Shown piece by piece: positions 1 to 7,873 of a stretch of DNA of 46,341 nt. Position 1 is the first letter of the stretch. Every line of letters begins with the position of its first letter. The translations under genes were made by a program, and so were the position numbers. The notes under the pieces are model-generated. The model had not been told where the DNA came from and did not search any database. It saw nothing but the letters and a program-made list of their open reading frames with translations. Source of the DNA: Spirochaetia bacterium (GTDB taxonomy: Bacteria > Spirochaetota > Leptospiria > Leptospirales > Leptonemataceae); contig JAIOPQ010000036.1 of the NCBI GenBank assembly GCA_021413825.1, forward strand, positions 1 through 46,341, given 5' to 3'.

Positions 1-589
1 CTTTAACCCTGGATTTACGCTTAGCAAGTGATTCAAAGGTCAGGTCCTCGGTTGAAAAATCAACTTCAGCCTCTGTTTCTGCTTTTAGACCAATTAGCGC
101 AGAACGAAATTTTGAAATAGTCCTGGATAGTTCTCCGCCCATAAGTTTTCGCGCTGCGCTAAGTTCATACTCGCTGCGCGCGTCTATCAATTGCAGGACC
201 GACTCTGCTTTTGTAAGATCCATTCGCCCATTACGAAATGCGCGCGAAGTAAATTCACCCGGTTCCGCAAGACGTGCTCCGGTGGAGCAAAGCACCTCAA
301 CTGCTTTTCTCAGAATGATTGGATTACCGTGTAACGTCAACTCAGCCGAATCTTCGCCCGTATAAGAAGCCTGCGCTTTATAGAACACCGTCATGGATTC
401 GTCGACGACGCTACCTTGCAAATCAACAAGATCGCATAACGTTAGAACACGGGGGTTTTCTGCAAAACTGAATGAGGATTTACGCGGACGGAGGAATTGT
501 TTCAGGAGATGGAGCGTATCTGGACCAGAAATTCGAACAGTCCCCAGGGCTGCGCGCCCCGGGTATGTTCCGATCGCAACGATCGTCAT
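1..589 (-). CDS. mnmE: MnmE tRNA-modification GTPase, N-terminal part (cut by window edge)
   Basis: The conceptual translation starts MTIVAIGTYPGRAALG and runs about 196 residues before the window ends. This is the N-terminal tetrahydrofolate-binding domain of MnmE (TrmE). Recognisable pieces are TVRISGPD, SYTGEDSAELTLHGNP, and EPGEFTSRAFRNGRMDLTKA followed by ESV. The family works with MnmG to install cmnm5U at the wobble position of tRNAs. The GTPase domain and C-terminal Cys lie outside the window. The ATG at 589 is chosen because the family begins with DTIVA just after the start. It follows the khpB stop by 3 nt, so the two genes are probably cotranscribed. This khpB-mnmE order is common beside bacterial origins. 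Confidence 0.93.
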   Translation of the reverse strand, partial: MTIVAIGTYPGRAALGTVRISGPDTLHLLKQFLRPRKSSFSFAENPRVLTLCDLVDLQGSVVDESMTVFYKAQASYTGEDSAELTLHGNPIILRKAVEVLCSTGARLAEPGEFTSRAFRNGRMDLTKAESVLQLIDARSEYELSAARKLMGGELSRTISKFRSALIGLKAETEAEVDFSTEDLTFESLAKRKSRVK

Positions 590-592
590 TGG

Positions 593-1402
593 TCATCGGT
601 TAAAATCACGATCATCGACTTCTTCTTCCGAACTATTCGGGAGACGATTGAAATCGCGTTCTTTGATTGGCTGACTATCCCGACTGCCGGAATTGCCAGA
701 GTTTCCACGATCTCCACGATCATTTTTATCCGCACGGTCATTGCGCTCGCGTCCCGGTTCACGATCCGGCCCACGGCCCCGCTCGGGCAGTACACGGACT
801 CGCTTATAGACTCCATTTCCATCTGAGCGAGTGGTAACACGCTCATCCGGTTCAAGCGAAAGGTGAACAATGCGACGTTCGTACGGATTCATCCACTCGA
901 GAAGTACTGATTGGCCTGTGCGCGCCACGCGATCCGCAACTGCTTTTGCAAGCTTGGTAAGGCGAAGCTTTCTGCGTTCTCTGTACTCAGCAACATCGAG
1001 GACTACGCGGCGATTATTGCGCAGTCTTGAGTCCACCATGCAGTTCATCAGAAACTGTAATGAATCAAGCGTACGACCTTGCTTTCCAATTAGAATCGCT
1101 GAGTCCTCGGTCTCGATTTGAACCAGATAGCTTTCTTCTTCCGGAACGACCGTTACCTGATCCACAGACAGACCCATCTTGCGAATGAGGGTAATTACAG
1201 TGCCCTTGATTACTTTATCAACCGGAACACTCTTGGAAAACATCCTGACGATTGTTGGCTTACGGCTGACAATCCCCAGGAATCCTTTGCCGGAAGACAC
1301 GGCTTCGAACGTTACTTCATCTTCTTTAACATCGAGGGCTGCGAGCGCCATTTGCTCTGCTTCACCCTTTGTCTTTCCTTCTGCCTCGTAGATATAATTC
1401 AT
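593..1402 (-). CDS. khpB: KhpB/Jag RNA-binding protein
   Basis: This 269-residue protein has the three-part Jag architecture. A Jag_N domain spans about residues 1-55 (EAEGKTKGEAEQMAL, then KGFLGIVSRKP). A KH domain at about 75-150 carries IGKQGRTLDSLQFL, with the GxxG loop as GKQG. An R3H domain follows at about 150-210, ending near VYKRVRVLPERG. KhpB with KhpA is a global RNA chaperone affecting cell-wall synthesis and division in Gram-positives. Its role in this lineage is inferred. The last ~60 residues are a low-complexity Arg/Asp/Gly/Asn/Ser tail with two copies of RDFNR, probably disordered. It lies 18 nt downstream of yidC and 3 nt upstream of mnmE on the same strand. Confidence 0.93.
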   Translation of the reverse strand: MNYIYEAEGKTKGEAEQMALAALDVKEDEVTFEAVSSGKGFLGIVSRKPTIVRMFSKSVPVDKVIKGTVITLIRKMGLSVDQVTVVPEEESYLVQIETEDSAILIGKQGRTLDSLQFLMNCMVDSRLRNNRRVVLDVAEYRERRKLRLTKLAKAVADRVARTGQSVLLEWMNPYERRIVHLSLEPDERVTTRSDGNGVYKRVRVLPERGRGPDREPGRERNDRADKNDRGDRGNSGNSGSRDSQPIKERDFNRLPNSSEEEVDDRDFNR

Positions 1403-1420
1403 AGGTATCTCCTAATTTGT

Positions 1421-3400
1421 TCAGGCAGGTTTTTCTTCGCTATCCGATAACCGATTACTGATCAGTTGCCAGACGATAGCGAGAACGTTCTGGATTGTCC
1501 AGTAGAGGGTTACTCCACTTGGCATAGTCCAGAAGAAGAAGATCATGATCACAGGCATCATGTACATCATGATCTTTTGTTGAGGATCCATAATTACAGT
1601 CGTGAGTCTCTGCTGTAAAAGCTGTGAAACCACCATACACAACGGAAGAATGTTGATATGGAAATTGTGCAGGAAGAAGAAATCCTTGATCACATAAATC
1701 GTGTCTGGTTTAGAAAGATCCGTCATCCAAAAGATGAACGGGCTGCGCCAGAGCTCGATGGACTCTGAGAACGCGCTATAGAGTGCGATAAAGATTGGGA
1801 TCTGAATTACAATCGGCAGACAACCCTTGGCGGGATTTATGTTATGCTTTTTGTAAATCTCCATTGTCTTTTTCTGTTTTTCAGTTGGATTGTCTGCGTA
1901 CTTCTCATTGATCTTTTCAAGCTCTGGCTTGAGAGCGGACATCTTCTTCATGCTCTTCGCTTGAATTTGATTCAGTGGGAAAGTAATCAGCTTAAACGTG
2001 GAAGCGATCAGAATAATTACCCAGCCGTAGTTTCCGATGTATAGATACAAGAAGCGCATGACCCAAACAATTCCGTCGCGCACTTTGGAGAAGAGCGCCA
2101 GAAAACTGGACGTATAGATTATCCCTCGAGCTTCTTTTTCTGGTTCAGCACTGCCAAATTCTTGCGCGGCTGTCTTTTCATCTTTGAAAGCATGGCTTTC
2201 GTCCGTACGAACACCGTAGTATACTTCTTGATCAAGGATCAATGCATCAGTGCGCTGTTGCGCGATCGCGAGTTGTTTGCGGTCTCCCGTTAAATCTGTC
2301 CCGGGTGTCTTGAACTCGATCTCTTTTCCGGTATTTGCACCGAGGCGAAAGTCGGAGAAGATAGCAGTAAAAGCTTCTTTGCCTGCTGGATCGATATGGT
2401 TCTTCAGCGCAATGCCGTCTGGCTGATTCAGTTGGTTGCCGCCATCAAAGAACTTATTGTAAGCGAAGAAATACTTTGAATGGGAACCCATGAAACGCAG
2501 AGTATTTGGAAATTGCAGATACTCGCTATATGGAGAATCTGCAAGTCTCTCTCCGCAGCCAATGAATGACAGCATCGAGTTTGAAGGCGGAACGTTCATT
2601 CGATGTTCTAGCTTATTATTGTAATAGTAGAAACGGCCGTACAATGTTTGAACTGAAGTTTCCTGCGAATCCGGTGCAGGACCCAGATCACCCATGGACC
2701 TGTAGAAAAGGGGGCCACCCCAGACGAACTCTTTGCGCTCCATGTTGCGCAGAATACTGATCTGTCTAAAGAAGTGTTCACCTTTAATGAAGCGGTAAAT
2801 CTTGATAATTTCGAATTCGTTTCCACGAATACGTGCCGGCGCTCGGTAGCGAATCTCTTGCACGTTACCACTGACAAAGGGGCCTTCCTTTCTAAAAGCG
2901 GCGCGATTCAACGGAGGTTCGGCCAGCTGTAGTTCTGTCTTACCCCAATCAGGAACGATAGGCGATCTTCCGATTACGCCATTCTTTTCGGCATAGTCAG
3001 CGCGGAAGTACAGGTGAAACTGAAAGTCCATCCCGTTGCCACGAGTGCCCTCAAAAGCTTCGTACTTTCTGGCTTCTTCACCTTCAGCTGCAATTACGGA
3101 AGCTGGAAGGGGAAGCTCCTTTGACTTGCGTAAAAATAACTCCTCGATTCTGCCCCCGCGGCTGTTCAGCTTTGCTACAAAGTTGCCTGCGTCGATGGTT
3201 GTTACTTCACCAGGGCCCTGAACAAAATCAAAGTCTGCTTTTTTAGGAGCGTCGCGGAGAACTTCCTCTGGAAGAGGAACTTCCTTGGGTTTCTCATTGT
3301 TCCCACCCATTTGAAAAAATAGAAGCATGGCTCCGCCGATGAGTAAAATCGGCAGGAAGGATCCCAGCCCGGGCTTTTGTTGTTCTTCTTTCTTTTCCAT
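1421..3400 (-). CDS. yidC: YidC membrane protein insertase (Oxa1 family)
   Basis: The 659-residue protein has the Gram-negative type of layout. A first membrane segment (about residues 14-31, LPILLIGGAMLLFFQMG) is followed by a large periplasmic domain to about residue 430. The conserved insertase core comes last, with FPLNQIQAKSMKKM, KGCLPIVIQIPIFIALY and TMPSGVTLYWTIQN. YidC inserts and folds inner-membrane proteins with or without SecYEG. A Lys-rich coiled cytoplasmic loop (ELEKINEKYADNPTEKQKK) lies between core helices 2 and 3. It is large for the family but close to what spirochaetes carry. It follows yidD by 8 nt and precedes khpB, the standard origin-linked order. Confidence 0.96.
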   Translation of the reverse strand: MEKKEEQQKPGLGSFLPILLIGGAMLLFFQMGGNNEKPKEVPLPEEVLRDAPKKADFDFVQGPGEVTTIDAGNFVAKLNSRGGRIEELFLRKSKELPLPASVIAAEGEEARKYEAFEGTRGNGMDFQFHLYFRADYAEKNGVIGRSPIVPDWGKTELQLAEPPLNRAAFRKEGPFVSGNVQEIRYRAPARIRGNEFEIIKIYRFIKGEHFFRQISILRNMERKEFVWGGPLFYRSMGDLGPAPDSQETSVQTLYGRFYYYNNKLEHRMNVPPSNSMLSFIGCGERLADSPYSEYLQFPNTLRFMGSHSKYFFAYNKFFDGGNQLNQPDGIALKNHIDPAGKEAFTAIFSDFRLGANTGKEIEFKTPGTDLTGDRKQLAIAQQRTDALILDQEVYYGVRTDESHAFKDEKTAAQEFGSAEPEKEARGIIYTSSFLALFSKVRDGIVWVMRFLYLYIGNYGWVIILIASTFKLITFPLNQIQAKSMKKMSALKPELEKINEKYADNPTEKQKKTMEIYKKHNINPAKGCLPIVIQIPIFIALYSAFSESIELWRSPFIFWMTDLSKPDTIYVIKDFFFLHNFHINILPLCMVVSQLLQQRLTTVIMDPQQKIMMYMMPVIMIFFFWTMPSGVTLYWTIQNVLAIVWQLISNRLSDSEEKPA

Positions 3401-3408
3401 GCGCCTAA

Positions 3409-3648
3409 CTAACTCCTATTCTGTGCATCTGGCACGACTGGGTCAAAATAACCTTTGGAGAACGGATTGCACCGCGCAATCCTGAGTGCTGTCTTTCCAA
3501 ATGCCTTCCAGAAACCAAATGTTTGGAAAGCCTCTTCGCCATAATGCGAGCACGAGGGATAAAAACGACAGCGTCCTGGTATCAAGAGGCCTATTGAATT
3601 TCTGTAACCTCGAATCATTGCAATTGCAGTGCGATTCGCGGGGTTCAT
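3409..3648 (-). CDS. yidD: YidD membrane protein insertion efficiency factor
   Basis: This 79-residue protein carries the family motif CRFYPSCSHY, an N-terminal amphipathic stretch (AIAMIRGYRNSIGLLIPG) and the C-terminal RCNPFSKGYFDPVV. YidD is a peripheral inner-membrane protein thought to help YidC-dependent insertion. The start ATG overlaps the rnpA stop codon (ATGA arrangement), which indicates translational coupling. Its place between rnpA and yidC matches many bacteria. Confidence 0.93.
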   Translation of the reverse strand: MNPANRTAIAMIRGYRNSIGLLIPGRCRFYPSCSHYGEEAFQTFGFWKAFGKTALRIARCNPFSKGYFDPVVPDAQNRS

Positions 3649-3995
3649 GCCGACTCCAATAGATCCGCTCGCGTGAACGCCGCTTTGGCCAGCGCAGAGC
3701 GGTCGTCTAACGTTGCGTTCAGGAAAACCGAATCCGGGAAAATAGCTATAGACCAGCCAGTGCGAATCAATGGGACAATTGGATTGATCGCTTCACGTGC
3801 AATACGGCGCAGCCGATTCCGGTGCACCGCGTTTTTTGGACGCGAAATACACACGGCAAGGCCACCGTTGCCGGTTTCATCTTTATGAACAATCAGTGTG
3901 ATTCCCCGCTGCGGAATTCTGCGGCCGCCGCGAAACAAGCGCTCGAAACGCTGCTTACCTTTCAGAGTACGCGCGCGGAAATCGGTTATGCCCAG
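3645..3995 (-). CDS. rnpA: RNase P protein component (non-standard start)
   Basis: The RnpA core reads LKGKQRFERLFRGGRR, then LAVCISRPKNAVHRNRLRR with the RNR signature, then GWSIAIFPDSVF. It forms the protein subunit that helps the catalytic RNA trim 5' leaders of pre-tRNAs. There is no ATG, GTG or TTG between the rpmH stop and the core. I place the start at the CTG at 3995 because AGGAAG sits 5 nt upstream, inside the end of rpmH, giving about 116 residues, the usual length. The frame stays open upstream through all of rpmH and the intergenic region to 4487. An N-terminally extended form, as known in Thermus where rpmH lies inside rnpA, is therefore the alternative. The gene is secure; the start is not. 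Confidence 0.85.
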   Translation of the reverse strand: MGITDFRARTLKGKQRFERLFRGGRRIPQRGITLIVHKDETGNGGLAVCISRPKNAVHRNRLRRIAREAINPIVPLIRTGWSIAIFPDSVFLNATLDDRSALAKAAFTRADLLESA

Positions 3996-3997
3996 GA

Positions 3998-4153
3998 CTA
4001 CTTCCTGTGCTTTTGATCCGAAGCTGTGAGGCGTTTGCGGCCCTTCTTTCTTCTGTTCGCTAGTACTTTGCGTCCATTTGCTGTGGACATGCGCTTTCTG
4101 AATCCGTGCGTTTTGGCTTTGCGTTTTTTGCTGGGCTGGAATGTTCTTTTCAT
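3998..4153 (-). CDS. rpmH: 50S ribosomal protein L34
   Basis: A 51-codon gene translates to [20 protein letters not shown] and continues [20 protein letters not shown], ending [11 protein letters not shown]. This is a textbook L34: KRTFQPS start, THGFR box, RR-rich tail. The ATG is at 4153 and the TAG at 3998-4000. Only 2 nt separate its stop from the proposed rnpA CTG. It is divergent from dnaA, as in most bacteria. The upstream leader contains a strong hairpin (4187-4207). Confidence 0.97.
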   Translation of the reverse strand: MKRTFQPSKKRKAKTHGFRKRMSTANGRKVLANRRKKGRKRLTASDQKHRK

Positions 4154-4186
4154 TAGTTTTTTCCGGAAGTGTCAGGTGAAAGTGTG

Positions 4187-4207
4187 AGCCAACCGCCAAG
4201 GTTGGCT
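4187..4207 (-). promoter_or_regulatory. Hairpin in the rpmH leader
   Basis: AGCCAACC and GGTTGGCT form a perfect 8-bp stem around a 5-nt loop, 34 nt upstream of the rpmH start codon. No U-run follows on the rpmH strand, so it does not look like a terminator. It could be a leader element controlling L34 expression or a protein-binding site. The remainder of the 240-bp dnaA-rpmH gap shows no clear DnaA box and no convincing -35/-10 pair. Confidence 0.45.
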
Positions 4208-4393
4208 GGAACCGGACTTTCTTGTTAATTTCTTTCAAAAATGGCCCGACGACCAGGGGGTCAACATTTTTTAATCCCAATTGTACATGCTCTGACAGCG
4301 CCGCTGCATTTAAACGAGGTGTTTGTTTTTTGGCTTGCTCATTTATTCCCTGGCAGTTTATTTCCGCATCCGTTTTGAGCTGGTGGTTCATCT

Positions 4394-5674
4394 GTGCTGG
4401 AAGAGGCCTGGTTACGAACACTTTTTGAACTGAAGAGAGACACTGCCGCACAGGTATTGGATCCCTTTTTTCATGGTGTTTTTGCAAAGAAAGCCGGGGA
4501 CCAGAATCGTCTTGTACTCAATGTGCCCAATGCCCGCATTCTGTCTCATTTAAAAGCAAATTACTCGACTCCAATTCAATCCAGAATGCAGAGTTTGCTT
4601 GGCCATCCGGTTGCGATTGAATTTGAAATCGCAGATTCAGCGCCTGGAGCCTTCCCAGATTGGCTGCATCCACGTTACACTCTGGAGAATTTCTATGCCG
4701 GCACAAATAACCGGATACTCATGCAAGGAATCCTTGCTGCTATCGACTCGCCGGGCGTAAACAACCCTTTAGTAATCTACGGAGCTTCTGGCGCAGGCAA
4801 GACACATCTGGTTCACGGCATTGCAAAGCGGATTCTGGAGCAATCCGGACAGGTTAAAGTTCTCTACGTAACCGGGGAGAACTTCAGGGATCAATACTTA
4901 CAGTCGCTTCAAACGAAATCCGCAATTGATTTCAAACAGAGTATGCGACAGGCTGACATTTTTATACTCGATGATCTACATGCTATCCGCGTCACGTCGC
5001 CCAACAGCCGGGAGGAACTAACTCATACCCTGAGCCACTATCTAGATCGCGGAAAACAGGTGATAATCACCTGCGAATCAGCTCCCGCTGAACTGCGACT
5101 GGAACCCCGCCTTGAAAGCCGAATTCTTGCGGGGCTTCAGCTTTCAATCGATCCGCCGGACGATGCTATGCGATTTGAACTTACGGAGCGAATCGCAACT
5201 GAAAACAAAATTAAACTTCCCACCGACTTACTTCAGCTAATCTCAACAATTGTTCGCGGCGGGGTGCGTGAGTTAGAATCGGCCCTGGGAAAATTGCATC
5301 TGATTCAGAATCAGGGAATCGACCTGAATACAGAGACCATTGAGCGTTACCTGAGCGCCTATAGAAATACAGAAAGGAGCATTTCACTTGAAGACGTTTT
5401 GCGAATTGTGGGTGCTCGCTTTGGTGTAAGCAGAGCGGAACTGCTGGGAAATTCGCGCAAAACAGAGCATGCAGTGCCCAGACACGTTGCAATGGTACTC
5501 GCCATCGAATACGCAGGTCTGAGTAAATCCGCTGTGGCCAGACAATTTCAAAAGCGAGATCACACTACAGTCATTCATGCGCAGAAGAAAGTAAAAGAGC
5601 GATTAAAAGCAAGCCCTGTCTTTCGTAAGATATATTCTTCGTCTGTGGAAGATCTGTGCAAGACGGCCCTATAA
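4394..5674 (+). CDS. dnaA: Chromosomal replication initiator DnaA
   Basis: The 426-residue protein starts at a GTG (4394). Domain I covers about residues 1-78 (WLRTLFELKRDTAAQ). Domain III has Walker A GASGAGKTHL, Walker B IFILDDLHA, and the ESRILAGLQ segment preceding the PPD motif. Domain IV ends with the DnaA signature RDHTTVIHAQKK that reads DnaA boxes. The variable domain II is almost absent, which makes the protein shorter than the usual 440-470 residues. DnaA-ATP melts oriC and loads the helicase. The likely origin lies directly downstream. The start is only 2 nt from an in-frame ATG of the extended rnpA frame on the other strand. Confidence 0.97.
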   Translation: MLEEAWLRTLFELKRDTAAQVLDPFFHGVFAKKAGDQNRLVLNVPNARILSHLKANYSTPIQSRMQSLLGHPVAIEFEIADSAPGAFPDWLHPRYTLENFYAGTNNRILMQGILAAIDSPGVNNPLVIYGASGAGKTHLVHGIAKRILEQSGQVKVLYVTGENFRDQYLQSLQTKSAIDFKQSMRQADIFILDDLHAIRVTSPNSREELTHTLSHYLDRGKQVIITCESAPAELRLEPRLESRILAGLQLSIDPPDDAMRFELTERIATENKIKLPTDLLQLISTIVRGGVRELESALGKLHLIQNQGIDLNTETIERYLSAYRNTERSISLEDVLRIVGARFGVSRAELLGNSRKTEHAVPRHVAMVLAIEYAGLSKSAVARQFQKRDHTTVIHAQKKVKERLKASPVFRKIYSSSVEDLCKTAL

Positions 5675-5676
5675 CC

Positions 5677-5685
5677 TGTGCGTAA
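5677..5685 (-). promoter_or_regulatory. DnaA box-like site
   Basis: TGTGCGTAA is the reverse complement of TTACGCACA, one mismatch from TTATNCACA. It begins 3 nt after the dnaA stop. Confidence 0.4.
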
Positions 5686-5718
5686 CTTGTCGAACATCTG
5701 ACATTTTGGCCGGGATTC

Positions 5719-5727
5719 TAATTCACA
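5719..5727 (+). promoter_or_regulatory. DnaA box-like site
   Basis: TAATTCACA differs from TTATNCACA at one position (second base). Confidence 0.45.
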
Positions 5728-5848
5728 CACAGGAACGGGACCAGGCTCTGCCCGGGTTTCTTTTTATTTTGACATAGAGGCGACAAAAGCGGAAACCGGT
5801 ATGGTCCAGAATTCGCCGGTAGTTTGAGCCAATTCTGCAGTTTCCGAC

Positions 5849-5857
5849 ATATTCACA
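5849..5857 (+). promoter_or_regulatory. DnaA box-like site
   Basis: ATATTCACA differs from TTATNCACA only at the first base. It borders the AT-rich stretch preceding dnaN, and a weaker relative lies at 5888-5896. Confidence 0.45.
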
Positions 5858-5909
5858 CTCTAAACAAAGTACAAGTACATAAACAAGATATTCATAATTG
5901 GATGAAGCA

Positions 5910-7022
5910 ATGAAGTTCACAGTAGACCGACAGCAATTCTTGAAAGCAATCACAACGGTTGATGGAATCATTCCATCAAGGGAAATCCGTTCAGTCTATT
6001 CTAACGTGCTCATCGAAGCAGACAAAGGAAATGCAGTCCTTACCACGACGGACCTTGAGATTGGTCTTAAGACATCGATTCCAATCCAGATGGATAAGAA
6101 AGGGAGCACCACTGTACCTGCCAAGAAGCTCACACAGGTTATCGGGGCCATGGACGGAGATTCCATTGAGATCAGCGTCGATGACGACAAGATCAATATC
6201 TATGCTCCACAGGCCAGAACCAAACCGAAAGTGCACCTTGTAACTTCACCTGCATCTGATTACCCAGCGTCAACTAGTGCTCCGGAAAGTAGTTTCGTTT
6301 CATTCCCGGCTGCTGTGCTTCGTGAAATGATCACCAAGACATTTTATGCCATGGCCCAGGATGATAGCCGCTATGTTTTCAATGGACTCTATCTCAAAGT
6401 TGTAAAAAATACTCTGATCATCGTTGCAACAGATGGCCGTCGTCTGTCAAAAATCGAAAGGGAACTTCCTAACGCCCTTCCATTCAAAGAGGGGATCATC
6501 CTTCCGGCAAAAGCTGTTAAAGAACTGGTCCGGTTGCTTGATGCTTCTGAAGAAGCAGCTCTCGCATTTGATGAAAAAGAAAAGCGTGTCCATATTCGAG
6601 TTGGTAGAGTCGATCTAGTCTGCAAACTTATTGATGGAAATTTCCCAGACTACGAGCAAGTAATTCCAAAGAAGCTCGATCATAAAATCAAAATCAATCG
6701 AATTGAACTCGAGAAAGCCATGAGGCAGGCGGCTTCCGTAGCCATCGAACCGGCCCGTCAAGTTAGAATGAGTTTTACCAGCGGCAATGTTGGATTTCAG
6801 GCCAGCACGCCAGATCTTGGTGGAAGTGAAAGCAGCCTGGACTGCGAATACGGTGGACCTGAAATGGTGATCGGATTCAATTCAGTTTATATCATGGATG
6901 TTCTAAAAGTACTGGCATCCGACGATGTTCAATTGGGCTTCTCATCGCCAAGCTCGCCTTCTGTAGTAAGTGACCCTGCGGATCCGGATTTTCTGGCAGT
7001 CGTAATGCCAATGAAAATCTAA
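5910..7022 (+). CDS. dnaN: DNA polymerase III beta subunit (sliding clamp)
   Basis: The protein (370 residues from the ATG at 5910) begins MKFTVDRQQFLKAITTVDGI and shows the three repeated clamp domains. Family landmarks are NVLIEADKGNAVLTTTDLEI, VATDGRRLSKIERELP, and the C-terminal FLAVVMPMKI. The dimeric ring tethers the replicative polymerase to DNA. A TTG at 5898 would add four residues, but the family begins MKF, so 5910 is preferred. The length is normal. recF follows after 6 nt. Confidence 0.96.
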   Translation: MKFTVDRQQFLKAITTVDGIIPSREIRSVYSNVLIEADKGNAVLTTTDLEIGLKTSIPIQMDKKGSTTVPAKKLTQVIGAMDGDSIEISVDDDKINIYAPQARTKPKVHLVTSPASDYPASTSAPESSFVSFPAAVLREMITKTFYAMAQDDSRYVFNGLYLKVVKNTLIIVATDGRRLSKIERELPNALPFKEGIILPAKAVKELVRLLDASEEAALAFDEKEKRVHIRVGRVDLVCKLIDGNFPDYEQVIPKKLDHKIKINRIELEKAMRQAASVAIEPARQVRMSFTSGNVGFQASTPDLGGSESSLDCEYGGPEMVIGFNSVYIMDVLKVLASDDVQLGFSSPSSPSVVSDPADPDFLAVVMPMKI

Positions 7023-7028
7023 CAGAAT

Positions 7029-7856
7029 GTGCGACTGATTTCCGCGCAGCTTCGGGATTTCAGAAACTACAGCAATCTAGTCATAGACTTTCCATCGCGC
7101 CTAACGTTCCTCGTAGGCCAGAACGCTTCCGGGAAAACAAACCTTCTTGAATCAATAGGGCTTCTAGCCCACGGAAGATCGTTCCGTGGAGCAACTGATC
7201 CGGATTTAACTCGAGAGGGTGCTGCGGGATATTACATTAAAGCCAAATATGAGAAGCTCGGAACAAAGAATGAAATCGAAATGGCAGTGGATTTCTCTTC
7301 GGGTGAATTAAGAAGGCGCATTAAACTAAATGAAAAAAACGTCTCAAGTCGCAGTTCCATTGTAGGACAATTCATGTGCGTTGTATTTAGCCCCGCTGAT
7401 TTACAGATAGTTGAAGGTGGTCCGGGCGAGCGTCGTAAATTTATTGATGCAACAATTGCAAGCATGGATCCCGCATATTTACAAAATCTAATCCAATATC
7501 AAAAAGCCCTGAGGCAACGAAACGCCCTGCTTAAGCGAATTCGGGAAAGAAAAAATTCGCCTCAGGATTTGGGAATTTGGAATACACGACTCGTTCACTT
7601 TGCAGAACTTATCTGGAACACACGCGCCGACTTCCTTGATAAATTTCACGATGCATTTACGCAGGCTCTGGGACAGATATCCGGGGAACGGGACAGGATA
7701 CGTTTTTCTGTACATGCGAATCATCGCGAAGATCTAACTGCGTACCTGGAGGCCTCAGTCATCAAGGACACCAGAGTGGGTTACACCACGGCGGGACCGC
7801 ATCGAGACAGTCCGCAGTTTGAGAAAGATGGTAGTGAGCGTTGGTGGAAGCGTTGA
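7029..7856 (+). CDS. recF: RecF, C-terminally truncated (possibly non-functional)
   Basis: From a GTG start the product begins MRLISAQLRDFRNYSNLVID and has the RecF Walker A (GQNASGKTNLLES). It continues through VVFSPADLQIVEGGPGERRK to TTAGPHRDSPQFEKDG, then stops at 275 residues. RecF is normally about 360 residues. The segment after GPHRD, which holds the ABC signature (SxGQQR) and Walker B with its catalytic Glu, is absent. It is not encoded in another frame, because the next gene begins about 17 nt later. RecF promotes RecA loading at gaps with RecO and RecR. This product could bind but hardly hydrolyse ATP. The cause is a deletion of roughly 85-90 codons or an assembly collapse. Confidence 0.85.
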   Translation: MRLISAQLRDFRNYSNLVIDFPSRLTFLVGQNASGKTNLLESIGLLAHGRSFRGATDPDLTREGAAGYYIKAKYEKLGTKNEIEMAVDFSSGELRRRIKLNEKNVSSRSSIVGQFMCVVFSPADLQIVEGGPGERRKFIDATIASMDPAYLQNLIQYQKALRQRNALLKRIRERKNSPQDLGIWNTRLVHFAELIWNTRADFLDKFHDAFTQALGQISGERDRIRFSVHANHREDLTAYLEASVIKDTRVGYTTAGPHRDSPQFEKDGSERWWKR

Positions 7857-7873
7857 AAGACGAGACGGTGTTC

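Larger units (their letters stand above)
5675..5909. other. Putative oriC between dnaA and dnaN
   Basis: This 235-bp non-coding interval separates dnaA from dnaN. It contains near-consensus DnaA boxes (consensus TTATNCACA) at 5677-5685, 5719-5727 and 5849-5857, plus a weaker ATATTCATA at 5888-5896. From about 5855 to 5900 it is AT-rich and could be the unwinding element. The strand switch (mnmE-rpmH leftward, dnaA-recF rightward) supports an origin here. The box assignment was made by eye. The dnaN promoter must also lie here but no clean -35/-10 pair was found. Confidence 0.65.

Noticed and set aside
4154..4393. rpmH-dnaA gap as the main oriC
   Set aside because: No TTATNCACA-like cluster is visible there, whereas the dnaA-dnaN gap has three.
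3645..4487. A 280-codon frame taken whole as the RnpA protein
   Set aside because: Its first 32 codons overlap dnaA and the next part overlaps rpmH. The protein core begins near 3995, so the full frame was not annotated as the gene. The extension is kept as a finding.
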